Assembly (NCBI RefSeq): GCF_000143415.4
Contig: NW_003314350.1
Coordinates: 558,001-622,000 of the forward strand
Length of the DNA stretch: 64,000 nt
DNA from: Selaginella moellendorffii
Taxonomy: Eukaryota; Streptophyta; Lycopodiopsida; Selaginellales; Selaginellaceae
Direction: 5' to 3'
Shown: positions 47,701 through 58,869 of the stretch, piece by piece
Position numbering within the stretch: position 1 is the first letter of the stretch
Layout of the letters: each line of letters starts with the position of its first letter
Position numbers and translations under genes: made by a program
Notes under the pieces: generated by a model
Seen by the model: the letters and a program-made list of their open reading frames with translations, nothing else
What the model was told of the DNA's origin: nothing
Database searches by the model: none

Positions 47701-50700
47701 CTCTCTTGAGTTCCCGTTCATTTCGATACATGATATTCAAAAGGAGAAGGAGTTGGAACACACCGCGGTAACACAAACAACAGCATGGGTCTTTGGGGAG
47801 TCGATGGAGCACTCAGACAGTCTTCACGATGTAGATGGTCCGTTGAGCGCTTTGGAATTGGAGCAGCTTACCTCGATTGTAGAGCTTTTTAAAAATGGCT
47901 CTCAGCTTCTACCAGTCATCCACTTACTTCAAGAGATTCGTCAGTCAAGTCAGTTTGCATACCTTGATGAACCAGGCCAAAGGTAAGATCTTTTTAATAT
48001 CATGCAATCACTTATAGTGCATTATCCAGGGTTGCTATATCTGTTCTCTACAACAAGCTTCAGAATTTGGAAGTCCTTGTAGATTCTAAAACGATTGCAT
48101 GGGCCCTTCAGTCGGAATGCAAGGATTTACTCGTTGATATGCTCATTCCAGAGAACAGCATGTCATGGTCCGCTTTAAGAGCTCTGGGAGTTGGGCTTTG
48201 GTTTACAGATGTTGGACAGCTTCGTGCACGGGTAACTACTGGTTACTGGTGCATATTATTGTGATTACTGATCTGTGCTATCTCGTTTATGTTATCAGAT
48301 AGAGAAACTGGCAAGGACTCTATTTTTGCAAAGCCGTGATCCTAAGGACTGTGCTCTTTTCTATATTGCATTGGATCGGAAAACGGTACTGTCCGGCTTA
48401 TTTAAAATGAGTCGGGATGAAAGCGACAAACCTTTGGTTCAGTTTTTTTCTAGGGATTTTCAGGTACGTGCTTTGAGTGTATCCAAAAGATTATTTCAAC
48501 CTTTCTTCTTTTCTGGTGTTAGGACGACAAAAACAAATCTGCTGCTCTTAAAAATGCCTACGTCCTGATGGGAAAGCATCGGCATGAACTTGCAGCTACG
48601 TTTTTCTTGTTAGGGGGAGATTTAGAATCTGCATTATCAGTGTGTACCAGAAGCCTTTGTGACCCGCAGCTAGCATTGGTTATATGTCGCCTGAAGGGGA
48701 GTAATGACCAACCAGCAAAAGATCTTATTTCTAAAGAGCTGCTTCCAGACGCAAAAATTTCCGATAAATGGCTTGCGAGCGTATTTCAGGTACTTAACTT
48801 CTATTTAAGTATAAGAATGTGAGAAGACGGTTGTTTCTTTCTGCAGTATTTACTTGGTGAGCGTCTTGAAGCTCTCTGCGAAATAGTCGGAAGTGACAAA
48901 GATCCAGGAAAACTACCTCTTCTCGATCCTGATGTTGGAGACTACTGTCGTGTTGTTCTCTCGAAACCCGGAATGACTTGTTCTTCCATAGCAAACAAGG
49001 CGTGTCGGATATCTGCTCTAGCTTTGAAGAAGCTTGGACTTCCCGTAATATACACTTCCTCGCTGTTTCTGTTCTGATGTTTTATTTTTGCAGTTAAGAG
49101 CTTTAGAGATCCTGCGAAGATCGTCACATGAAACATGCAGTGCTGGTCAAATGGATTGGATTTTTCCCGCTGTGGTAGAAAAGCTTGCTGTACACTTCGT
49201 GGAAGGTCTCGCCTTGCAATACATGATCGATGCTGGGGAGATATGGCGCGACTTCAAGCAAAAGACAGCGGACAATGGCGTTCGGGATCTAGCCATCCTC
49301 AACCGCAAGTTTTCTATCGATCCGGCATCTTTGTCTAACTTGGTAAGCTGTTTCCCATTCTTTTTAGCATGTTTATTATTGTGTTATCTTTACAGCTTGA
49401 GCTCACCGCATGGCATCTTGGGCGTCCATGGTTTGGTTATTGGTTGCTCAACACCGCTACTATATCTACGGATTTGCCATCACCTTTCAGCTCTTCGACT
49501 AATTATAAAGAAACCATTTTGGAGTTCGTGTCTTCGACAGAGATATTTTGTGCGACATTGCTAGCCTTCGGCCCTGCCATCTTTCCATCAAGTATTTCAT
49601 TGGATACATATGGGAACTTTCAACCACTTTTGATGAACGAGGGACATATTGGTCTAGCAACTGACAAGGCCTGGTCCACAACGTTGCCTCAGGTTGAAGA
49701 ATTAAGAAGTTATGCAAGCCAGATCAATCAGTTCGTATCCAGCAGCAGCTCGATACCTGATGAAACGGAGAGACGGCATTTGTTTCTACTCGCCTTTATT
49801 TTTCTGATGGGAGCAGCTTGGCTTAAGAGACAGGCGGAGGTGCTGTTATTTATAATTCAGATGATGCTGGACACCGAGACAACTTCTGGACTCGATCTTA
49901 ACGCCTGCTTTCGTATGGAGCCGTCCAAGACTGCTTTCGACGGGTCTGAAACAAAGTTACTAAGCGACGATGATACATGGCTCTTACTTGGTGTTGCATT
50001 GTGGAGCCGGGTCCTTGCTTTTCTAAAACGGCAGCTTTCGACGGTGGCGACTGAGGTTTCTTATTCTGGCTTTGGCAGAGTTTCTCCTAGACAATCGACT
50101 ATCAAATCCTTCTCGCGACTGTCGTTCGTAAGCGTTGCCGAGCAATCTGCGAAACCTCGCCGACAACCTGGTGCCGAAGCTCTGTTATCGTCCATAGGCT
50201 GCATATTTTCGAAACTAAGAACTCAGTTGGCACTTCGGGTCAGGGACACAGCAAATGGGGCTTCACTTGACTTTTTGTGGAAGGAAGCACTGGATACTGG
50301 AAACTATATCCAGAATTCGTACGTGGAACTTTGGAAGCTTCTATCTGTAAATGAGGAGGTTCGCGCGGCCTTGAAAATGGAAGGTATTGATGGACAACAG
50401 CCGTTGGAGAGCAAGGTTGGCTGGATAGCAGAAACAAGTGATAGAAGTTCGGCTTCAGCTGTTCCTGCTCCAGAAGAAAGTGGCATCCGGTCTCAGCTTA
50501 GTAGGAGGTTTAGTATGAAGGGATTGATCCGGAGCCACTTCAACACTAGATTTCGCAAGGACGACGAAGCTTTGCATTCGCCAGGCGATTCACTGGAGGT
50601 ATATCATTTTCCATTTCGACTTTGAATTCCTAAAGAATCCGTGTGTTTGTCCTTTGCAGGCTATCTCAGTCAACAGTTGCAATCCCGAGCAAGTGGTCGT

Positions 50701-52650
50701 TGCGAGCAGTAGCAAGGTACATTTTCTCATCTCTAGTGTCATTTCGTAGTTTGCATGGAAGCTTGCCGTTTGTGAGCCTACAAACATTGTGCAGGCACAG
50801 TAGGAGCATCCTGTGCTCGACTTTTTTTTCCATTTGGAGCGTGTTGAGATTGCTTGGAATGTCTCTGGGATAATCCCAGTCGTCGAATGTAAGCACTTGA
50901 CTGACCTTGTTTTGTGGCTAGCCTGCACAAGTCTTTCCATACTTTTGATTTGGTACTTTTCTCCAGGGACTTCTTTACCTTGAACTTGATACGTATGGCA
51001 AGTTTTCTGAGTCCAAAGACAACTTGTGGGCAGAAGCTGACTGGCCTCAGGATGGCTGGGCAGGATCAGTGTCAACACCCGTCCCAACTTTTGTCACACC
51101 CGGTGTAGGCTTGGGTAGCAAGAGCGGCTCGGGCATTGGACTAGGTGGTGCAGCAGTCGGAATGGCAGCACTGTCAAAGTCCGTAAAGGAGTCGAGAAAA
51201 GCTGCGGTTGGATTTGGAGTTCCAGGATATGCAGGCATTGCAGCCTGGCATATGGGATGGGAGGAACTAGCAGACTACGATGGACTCGTCGATCCTCCGG
51301 CCACTGTTGAGAACGTGACAACGTCCGCTATAGCTGCACATCCTTTGCGGCCTTTCTTTCTCGTCGGCGCGAGAAACACTCACGTTTACCTCTGGAAGGT
51401 ACGTTTGAATCACGTTTTCTCGTCCCTTGACTCTTATTTTGTTGCTGCACGATATAGTTTGGCGAGTCGTCGGCCACTGCAACTTATGGTGTCTTGCCGG
51501 CTGCAAATGTCCCACCACCTTACGCCCTTGCTTCCGTTTCTTCCGTCCAATTCGATCGTTGTGGTCATCGGTTTGCATCCTCAGCAGTCGATGGCACTGT
51601 GTGTGCGTGGCAGCTCGAAGTTGGAGGCCGAAGTAACGTCTGTCCTACTGAGTCTCAACTGTGCTTTGACCGCCATGCGTGGTACTGTTTTCGCGAGCTA
51701 CAGTTCTATTCGATCTCTCACGGTCGGCCACTGCAGGGACGTCACTTTTGTTGGTGAGAGTGGCGCTATTATTGCAGCGGCCGGTTCTAGCCCCTCGGGA
51801 GAGAACCTGGTCGTCTGGAATACTTTAGCTCCCCCAAGCTCGGCGCGAATGTCGATTTCCTGCCATGAAGGTCTGTCAGCCTGTCCGTCTTCCTTCTTTT
51901 TTACTAGTATCGTACGTGTATATCTCATACTGGAGAAATGTTTTTGTTCTTGTGAAGGTGGTGCCAACTGCCTGGATGTATTGCACGCGGACCTTGGTGG
52001 CTCGCCTCTGATTATAACTGGAGGGAAGAAAGGAGATATCTCCGTTCATGACTTTCGATACATTACAACCGGCAAGGCGAAGCGTCGCAAGAACGGGTAT
52101 CAAAGAACAGGCGACGATGGTCGTTTCGTGTGGCACATACCAAAAGCTCATACAGGTATGTATCTTGATTCGATTCGAGCTGGCCTATTGAATTTTTATT
52201 TCTCGGTTCTTGGACGTAGCGAGTGTAACCAGAGTGCGAGCAGTGCCAGGGACAACACTGTTTTTAACTGGCAGTAAAGACGGAGACGTCAAGCTTTGGG
52301 ATGTGAACAAATGCGAGCTCGTAAAGCACTGGCAGAGAGTCCATGAGAAACGCTTGTTTCTTCAGCACAATACGCCAGGCTTGGGTGCTCTGGTTCAGGT
52401 GAGTGTTCCTCTCTCGTCGGCAAGGAATTGATTAAACCAGGCAGGCCTTCCTTGTTTCTTTTCTCTGCCTTTGTTTTCTTTCCATTTCTTTCGTTTTCTG
52501 CCGCTGCACGTTGATATAATAATGCGTGCACTTGCTTCGTTTCAGGCAGCAGTGATGGATTTGAGGATCTTACCAAATGGATTCATTACATGCGGGAGCG
52601 ACGGGGCTCTTCGGCATTTTCGATTGGAAAGCGAGCATCACTCTGGTTGA
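44715..52650 (+). CDS. DMXL/Rav1 (rabconnectin-3 alpha) homologue
   Basis: Start ATG 44715 (MDRRFSEYTGHG), stop at 52648; about 15 exons, one of them over 2.2 kb (45217-47425). N-terminal WD repeats (FSWSGSGDGILSSAGSKISMW; GCEDGSLRLWRV) are followed by the Rav1 C-terminal domain (KNAYVLMGKHRHELAATFFLLGGDLESALSVC; LALVICRL). A C-terminal WD40 propeller ends with FLTGSKDGDVKLWDV and GFITCGSDGALRHFRLESEHHSG. In yeast Rav1 with Skp1 forms RAVE, which reassembles the V-ATPase V1 and Vo sectors; animal DMXL proteins do the same at endosomes and vacuole-like organelles. Some small exon borders near 50,600-51,000 are approximate. Confidence 0.93.
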
Positions 52651-55201
52651 CCCGTGAAAGGTAGTGTTTCCAGTTTTTTGGCTTAAAAGCTTGCTTTCGA
52701 GTAGCTTTCTTCTTTTCTTCTTCGTTTTTTATCGCAGCCCTTTGGTGTTGTGCGCAGATTAGCATAACTTATAAGAACGCAATGCGTGTCAGAGAAATCC
52801 CAAAGATAAAACTGAGGATGAGGTTTTGTCGGGCATCCACCTGACAGGCTGCGGACGTGGGTGCGTCTCCGCGTGCCACGTGTCGTGGTGTCGGGTGGGC
52901 GCTGACTTGCCGGTCAACTTTACCGTCTGGTGTAGGTATGGTTAGTGCTTTCACTCACTATACGAGTATTTCTTTTTTTTACTTATTTATTTTTTTTGTG
53001 TAGGAGATTGGGTCCCCTTGGCTTGAATAAAAGATGTTAGAAAATGGATCTCAGTGCAAAGTGGTATCAGCCTCAATGCCTTTTGTGGATGAGGGGAATC
53101 TTTAAAATATTGGTATGGTCAATGTACGTCGCTTGCTTTTCTAGAACACTAGGAACATTTTTGTGGCAACCAAAAAGAAAGCAAGAGAAACAACAGGGAC
53201 AGAAATAAAATAGCAAGGCCGCTTCTTCGAAACTCCAATACCATAAACCCGAAGTACTTCCAACTAAGATCGTTTCATAAACACCCACATGTTTAAGGAA
53301 TAATTCAAGTCTTTTTGCGTGTTTAGAGAAGAATCCATGTATTTAAAACAAATATTCGAGCATGAGCATGAAGTAAACATGTAGCTGATTGAGATTATAT
53401 ACCCTACGAATGATATGATTTAACAATGCAGGTTTATATGATTTAAATTATATACACATGTTCTTCTCTTGTGGAACGAAGTTGTGAGTGGTGAACAACT
53501 CATCGTGCTTTCTTGCTTGCAGGATATGCCGCGGGTACACTGGAAATCTTTGACGAAACACGGCTTTAAGCAACAGGGGGATATGCCACTCTCTGCACGC
53601 AGACAGACAACACGAAACCAGGCGAGAGGGGGGGTGGTGGATTCGGATTCCATGAAACAAGATATTATGCTCCCCGCGAAAAGACGTCTCGTCTCTTTGG
53701 AGGGAATTCCAGAATTCTCGCTTGAGCTCGCAAAAGCTCGAGGAACAAATCCAAACGTATAAGTGTTACATGCACTATGGAGTTTTCACTTGGAGAGGGG
53801 CTTAGAGCTTTCTTTTCGGTGTTGTCTCGTATAGCAAGCAAGGAATGACTTTGCGTGTCGGCACATTGTGCCCATTTCATATCGAAACATTAATATATCA
53901 CTTGTCAAGCTCAGTAGGACGAAGCCGGCATTCAAGATTTTCAGCGTGAAGTCGTTTTGGCGCTGCCAGTGTCACGGTTTGGGTTGAAAAACTTTGCCGT
54001 GGCTACGATACGGTAGCCGCCTGGTGGTGAAAGTGAGAAAAGAGGAAAAGTACTACAAACAAGGAGCTTGAGGTGGTACTGTGAACATTGAGTTCTAAGT
54101 TTTCTAAAACTCTCACGTACCGTCTCTTTCGTGATCTCGTGCTCTTCTGGATAGACATCTATGTCTTGTTTACAGTTGTTTCGTGATTCTAACTAGCTTG
54201 AAAACCTGCGAGCTTGCAATGTTAAAAGAATGTCAACTTATAGAGCACGGCAAAAGGAAACTTCTACTTCTCTGTAAGGCCTCTGGGATGCCTTGTACAA
54301 GCCGGGGGATGCCAAGTCTATCCAAGAACATCGACAAAAGCAATGTTAGTGAAAGGTTTCTTTGTTTATCCCAAAAATAATCTAAAGCCTTGTAGCTTTT
54401 GCTGTTCTTCTTGTACAACACTTCCATAGATAAGCTCTAGCAAAAAACTAGATCCAAGCCAGCACTAGACGTAGCCTTCATCAACTGGAAGTTACTCGTC
54501 TGCGGGTTAATCCAAATAAAAAACCACACGATTACGACTTGTCTTTAGCCAGAAACGCTTCCACCAAGCCCAGGCTCGAGCAAGGACATGGTGTGGGTTG
54601 AGGAACCATTTGAGGATGATTAGCATGCCATTAAAGAAACTAATAAAATAATGGGCTCAGTGCACTATGAGATCTATCATGTAAATAAGTATGATAGAAA
54701 AGCCAGAGCTCATGGAGGAAAAATTGTTAAAAATTACAGCAGAAACTACAAAGAAATACGTAAGTTAGTCAGCTGTGTATTACAGTAACAATTAGCAGTG
54801 CTGGCTCTCTCCCAGGATTTTTTTAATAGCTAGATTATTTTCCCACACATTGCCTGACACTTATAAGCCACAACAACACTGCCTTAGTTCTCATATTTTC
54901 ATTCAAAGTCTCAATTGAGTTCCAGCACTATATGCTTTGGAGCACACTCACTCACACACGCACACTCTCACACTCATATCACACACACCCAAAGTACAAA
55001 GTTCTTGAGTGGAGTGATTTAAATCCATCCCAGGGAGCTAGGAAGAAATTCTTAACTGGTTTGATGGAGATCATCCATGGACGCTCCTTCACAGCTGCCC
55101 AATTTTGCCCAAGACCAACATTGATTGATCCATTGGAGTGATTCACCCAGAATTTCTTGCTATCTAGAGAAATTTCTCTTGTTTCTTCTTCTCCTCTCTC
55201 T
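52651..55201. other. 2.5-kb intergenic region and WIP 5' leader
   Basis: No gene recognised. It includes the DMXL 3' UTR and AT-rich sequence. A 97-codon plus ORF at 53469-53762 lacks an ATG start and a domain. From 54,955 there is a CA/CT-rich tract (ACTCACACACGCACACTCTC), typical of a plant 5' UTR and likely part of the WIP leader. The long spacer is unusual here and fits a developmental regulator with extended control sequence. Confidence 0.45.
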
Positions 55202-56904
55202 ATGATCATGAGCTCCAAAGCAATGATCCATCACCAGCATCACCAGCAGCAGCAACACCACCATCTCAATCTCAATGTCAACAATGTGCTGCCAGATTGG
55301 ATCAAGCCACACTACTTGACAGCAATTCACCACACTGCCCACCAGAATCTCCCCATCGCCATTCCAATTCCCATGCCACTCCCAAATCCCCCAAGCATCA
55401 AGAAGGAGTCGCCATCCAGCGGCCAGGATCGCGAGCATCGGACGATCCCCACCGCACCAATAAAGCCTCTCTACGATCAGCACGGGCAAAGCGCGCAGTC
55501 TTGCTCCTCCTCCTCGATCCCTTTCGTCAGCCTGCGGCGGCCGCCAGAGATCGCCAGCAGCAGCTCCAGCAGCGCCTCCGGATCAGCATCCGCCACTAGC
55601 AGCAGCGGCGGCGGCGATGGCGTCCAGCAGATCCAGACCGGCATTCTCGACGACGATCGCATCCCACTGGCACTGGCATTGCAGCTGGATCAAGATCGAG
55701 CGCGGCGGCGGCGCGAATCGTCCTCGTCGCCAAATATTTCGGATCGGGAGGAGGCCGCCATGATCGATTCCCCCGGCGCGGGGCTCCGGATTGGGCTCCC
55801 GACGGAGGCGATCGCCTTGAGCAGGAGCAGCAGCGCCAGCGCCAGCGCCACAGCGGCGATCGATCAGGGCAGTAGCAGCTCGGCGGCGATGGCGGTGGCG
55901 GTGGCAGTGGCGGATCCCTGCATGTTCCAGGATCAGGGAGCGGGGATTAGGGGCAAGGGCCAGTTCTGGATTCCAACGCCCGCGCAGATCCTTGTCGGCC
56001 CGACGCAATTCTCGTGCCCGGTGTGTGGCAAGACTTTCAATCGCTACAACAACATGCAGGTAATCAAGCGTCGAGACGTTCCTGGTCGATTTCTTGCCGT
56101 GTTCTTGCGATGGATATCTTGTGTTCTTCGTTTCCAGTTTACTTGTGCGTCACACTGTCTCGTCGATGGATCGTGTTCTCTTCTTGTTGAGAGAAATGGC
56201 TGGCTGGAGTGCTCAATCTTTGGTTGATAAGAGCTCTCCTTGGATGCCGTGTGTGAGAGTTCTTGAGGTATTTGACTCCCTTGGAAGCCTTTTCTCTTCT
56301 TTTGTCTGAGAGAATCTCTTCAGATGGTACTCTTTCGGTCAAGTTGGTTTTGTTCTTGCGAAAGAGATGACTCTGGAGATGACTGACTCGTTTCTCTTTT
56401 GGTTTTGTTTCCATGATCCAGATGCATATGTGGGGGCATGGATCGCAGTACCGTCGCGGCCCCGAATCCCTCCGCGGCACGCAGCCCAGCGCGATGCTCC
56501 GGCTGCCGTGCTACTGCTGCGCGCCGGGGTGCCGCAACAACATCGAGCACCCGCGCGCCAAGCCGCTCAAGGACTTCCGGACGCTCCAGACGCACTACAA
56601 GCGCAAGCACGGCGCCAAGCCCTTCATGTGCCGCAAATGCGGCAAGGCGTTCGCGGTGCGCGGCGACTGGCGCACGCACGAGAAGAACTGCGGCAAGTTG
56701 TGGTACTGTAGCTGCGGCTCGGATTTCAAGCACAAGCGGTCGCTCAAGGACCATATCCGCGCGTTTGGGAGCGGCCACTCTCCCGTGGGGCTGGATGAAC
56801 AGGAGGAAGATCCGGACGAGGACGAGGACGAGGAAGCTGGATCGAATTCCACCAACGAAGACGACGGCGAGATGGACACGACTATGACGGCCATCTCCAG
56901 CTAG
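55202..56904 (+). CDS. WIP-domain C2H2 zinc-finger transcription factor
   Basis: Two exons, 55202-56059 and 56422-56904. The N-terminal ~260 residues are low complexity (His/Gln, Ser, Ala-Val runs). The WIP domain begins with [38 protein letters not shown], split by the intron right after [66 protein letters not shown] and [23 protein letters not shown] complete the four-finger array. The tail is acidic. WIP proteins (TT1, NTT, WIP2-6) are plant-specific regulators of cell fate, transmitting tract, root meristem and, in bryophytes, air-pore and rhizoid development. The first ATG in a pyrimidine-rich leader is used; a second lies two codons on. Confidence 0.97.
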
Positions 56905-58869
56905 AAGCAGTCTTTGTTTTTTTCTTGTTTCTTTTTTTCTTTTTTTTTTGCTCCAAGAAACAGAGCACTACCTATGAAATGTGGTCAGAGTTTGTTCAGA
57001 ATTCAGAATGAACCCTAAAAATTGATCAGAACTCAGGCTGAACCTTAAAAGTTGTCAGAATGAACCTTACAAATGTCAGAATGAGCAGCTTTCTTGGTTC
57101 AAATGTTTGAAAATCTGTCCTTTGTTGGGCACATGGTGAAGAGATATTGGGGATCAGGGAGTGGTGCGGATCTTGGATGGATCGCGGCGTTTCAGCTCCA
57201 GACACTATCTATTACATGCAGGAAAACATAAAATTTGTAGCATAACCATCTGATCTCTCTCTCTCTGGTGGAGATTTTTCCACGGCATTCAAAAGGCCCA
57301 GGTCTTTTGTCTGCTGCTGCTGCTGCAGCACATCTTCAAAACCCACACGCAAGATTGTTTAAGTTGGAGCGATCACGTCCCGAGACACGGCACAAAGGGG
57401 ATGGGCGCAATGGCTCTTTTTTTGTTTTCGGGCAGAGTTTCACGCCCCGCCACGAGCGGTGTGCGTATAATTATGCAAAGTTCACCCGTGAACATACCAC
57501 CCGCACTACAAGAACTGTGTTAACAGCGCGATCGCGGGTCGCCCACGAGGATGATTTCCTGGCAGCTTGTTCCACGCAATTGACGGCGATTAACAAAACC
57601 CTAGAGAGATGTGGGATCCCGCGCGTGGAGATTTTATGTTTTTCTTCTTCTGAAACGGCTTCGAGGCTCTTTCTCTCCCACTGTCTAGAGTTCGGCAGAA
57701 AAGGCATCGTTTACTGAGGATGAAAAAATGTCTTACATGAGCAACTTATACTCCCATTGACCGCCTCCTTTCATCCTCATTCAACTCAACGCATTTGTTC
57801 ACATGGCTTCTGAAGTTAATATATAAAAACAGAGGAAAATCACGACACATGGACACGGCATGAAATCAAGGAAAGCACTGGTCACCGCCCGTAATCCTGC
57901 GGCATGCACGCTCTCGTGTTCCCCATTCTGTGTCTGAAAGGCGAGCGCACGCGTGCGTACGTGTGCCCACCCCACAAATTAGGGCTCCTGCTCGCCCGGG
58001 GTGGTAGGTCAAATGTGAAAAGTATGTTGGTTGCTTGTTCCAGCCCGTGACGAGCCAAGAAAATAATATTATGGCCAGCCATCATTTTCCTAGAGTTGGC
58101 AAAAACTTACAAACAAAGGTAGTGGAGGGTGGTGGATCATGGCCGGGGAAAAAGCCCTAATTAGCGAGCGCGTCGTCATCATTCATGCACCTGGATTTTG
58201 GTTATTCATATTTGTCTAGTTTATATTGGACACGGATAGATATTGCCGAATGTTTATGACAGGATTGTTTAGTCCCGATTAGCTTCTATTGCGATAATAG
58301 ATACGTGTCCACAAGATTCCCATGTGGTGGATTAGTTGGTGTGGTCAAAAACAACGAGACAATGTTCCCTTGAGCTTGATAGGAAAGATGCCCAGATCAA
58401 ATGTAGTCTCTAGTGGCAACAATCTTAACCCTTGGGAATAGTTTAGGGTCGCATAACACTGGACACTGTCCGTGCACGTAATCGCGCGCTTTTATTTAAA
58501 TGGCTAAAGATCCCTCCCGCGAATATGCGTTAGAATGTTCTACGTGGATACCCCCCATGGCATGGGTGTGGATGGACCCATGGCGTGAGTCATGGTAGGC
58601 GCAAAACGACACCATCGCATGCGCGCGTGAGCTTCGGTGTGGACCCATGCGCATCTATGGCGCATGAAAGGTGGCCTACCATCGCCATACCACGACATGA
58701 TCAAAACAACACAAGAAAAATATTTAGTCTTTGATATCTTTTGTATGGTTTCTTTTTCCGGCTCTTTCCCTTCAATGCCTCGAGCGAGTGAGTGCCTCTT
58801 GGAGCACAGCAACGCTGATAGCTAGCTTGAAAGAGAGAAAACAAAGAAAAACAAACACAAAGGCCACTG
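56905..58869. other. Intergenic, WIP 3' UTR and PPR 3' flank
   Basis: No gene recognised. About 56,985-57,090 contains three or four imperfect repeats around TCAGAATGAACC, probably in the WIP 3' UTR. There is a CT run near 57,260. About 58,545-58,700 is rich in CATG and has partial dyads (TGGTAGGC ... GCCTACCA). The ORF at 57268-57717 lacks an ATG at its start and any known domain. Confidence 0.4.

Noticed and set aside
57268..57717. 149-codon plus ORF
   Set aside because: It opens without an ATG, no splice-supported extension was found, and it shows no family motif.
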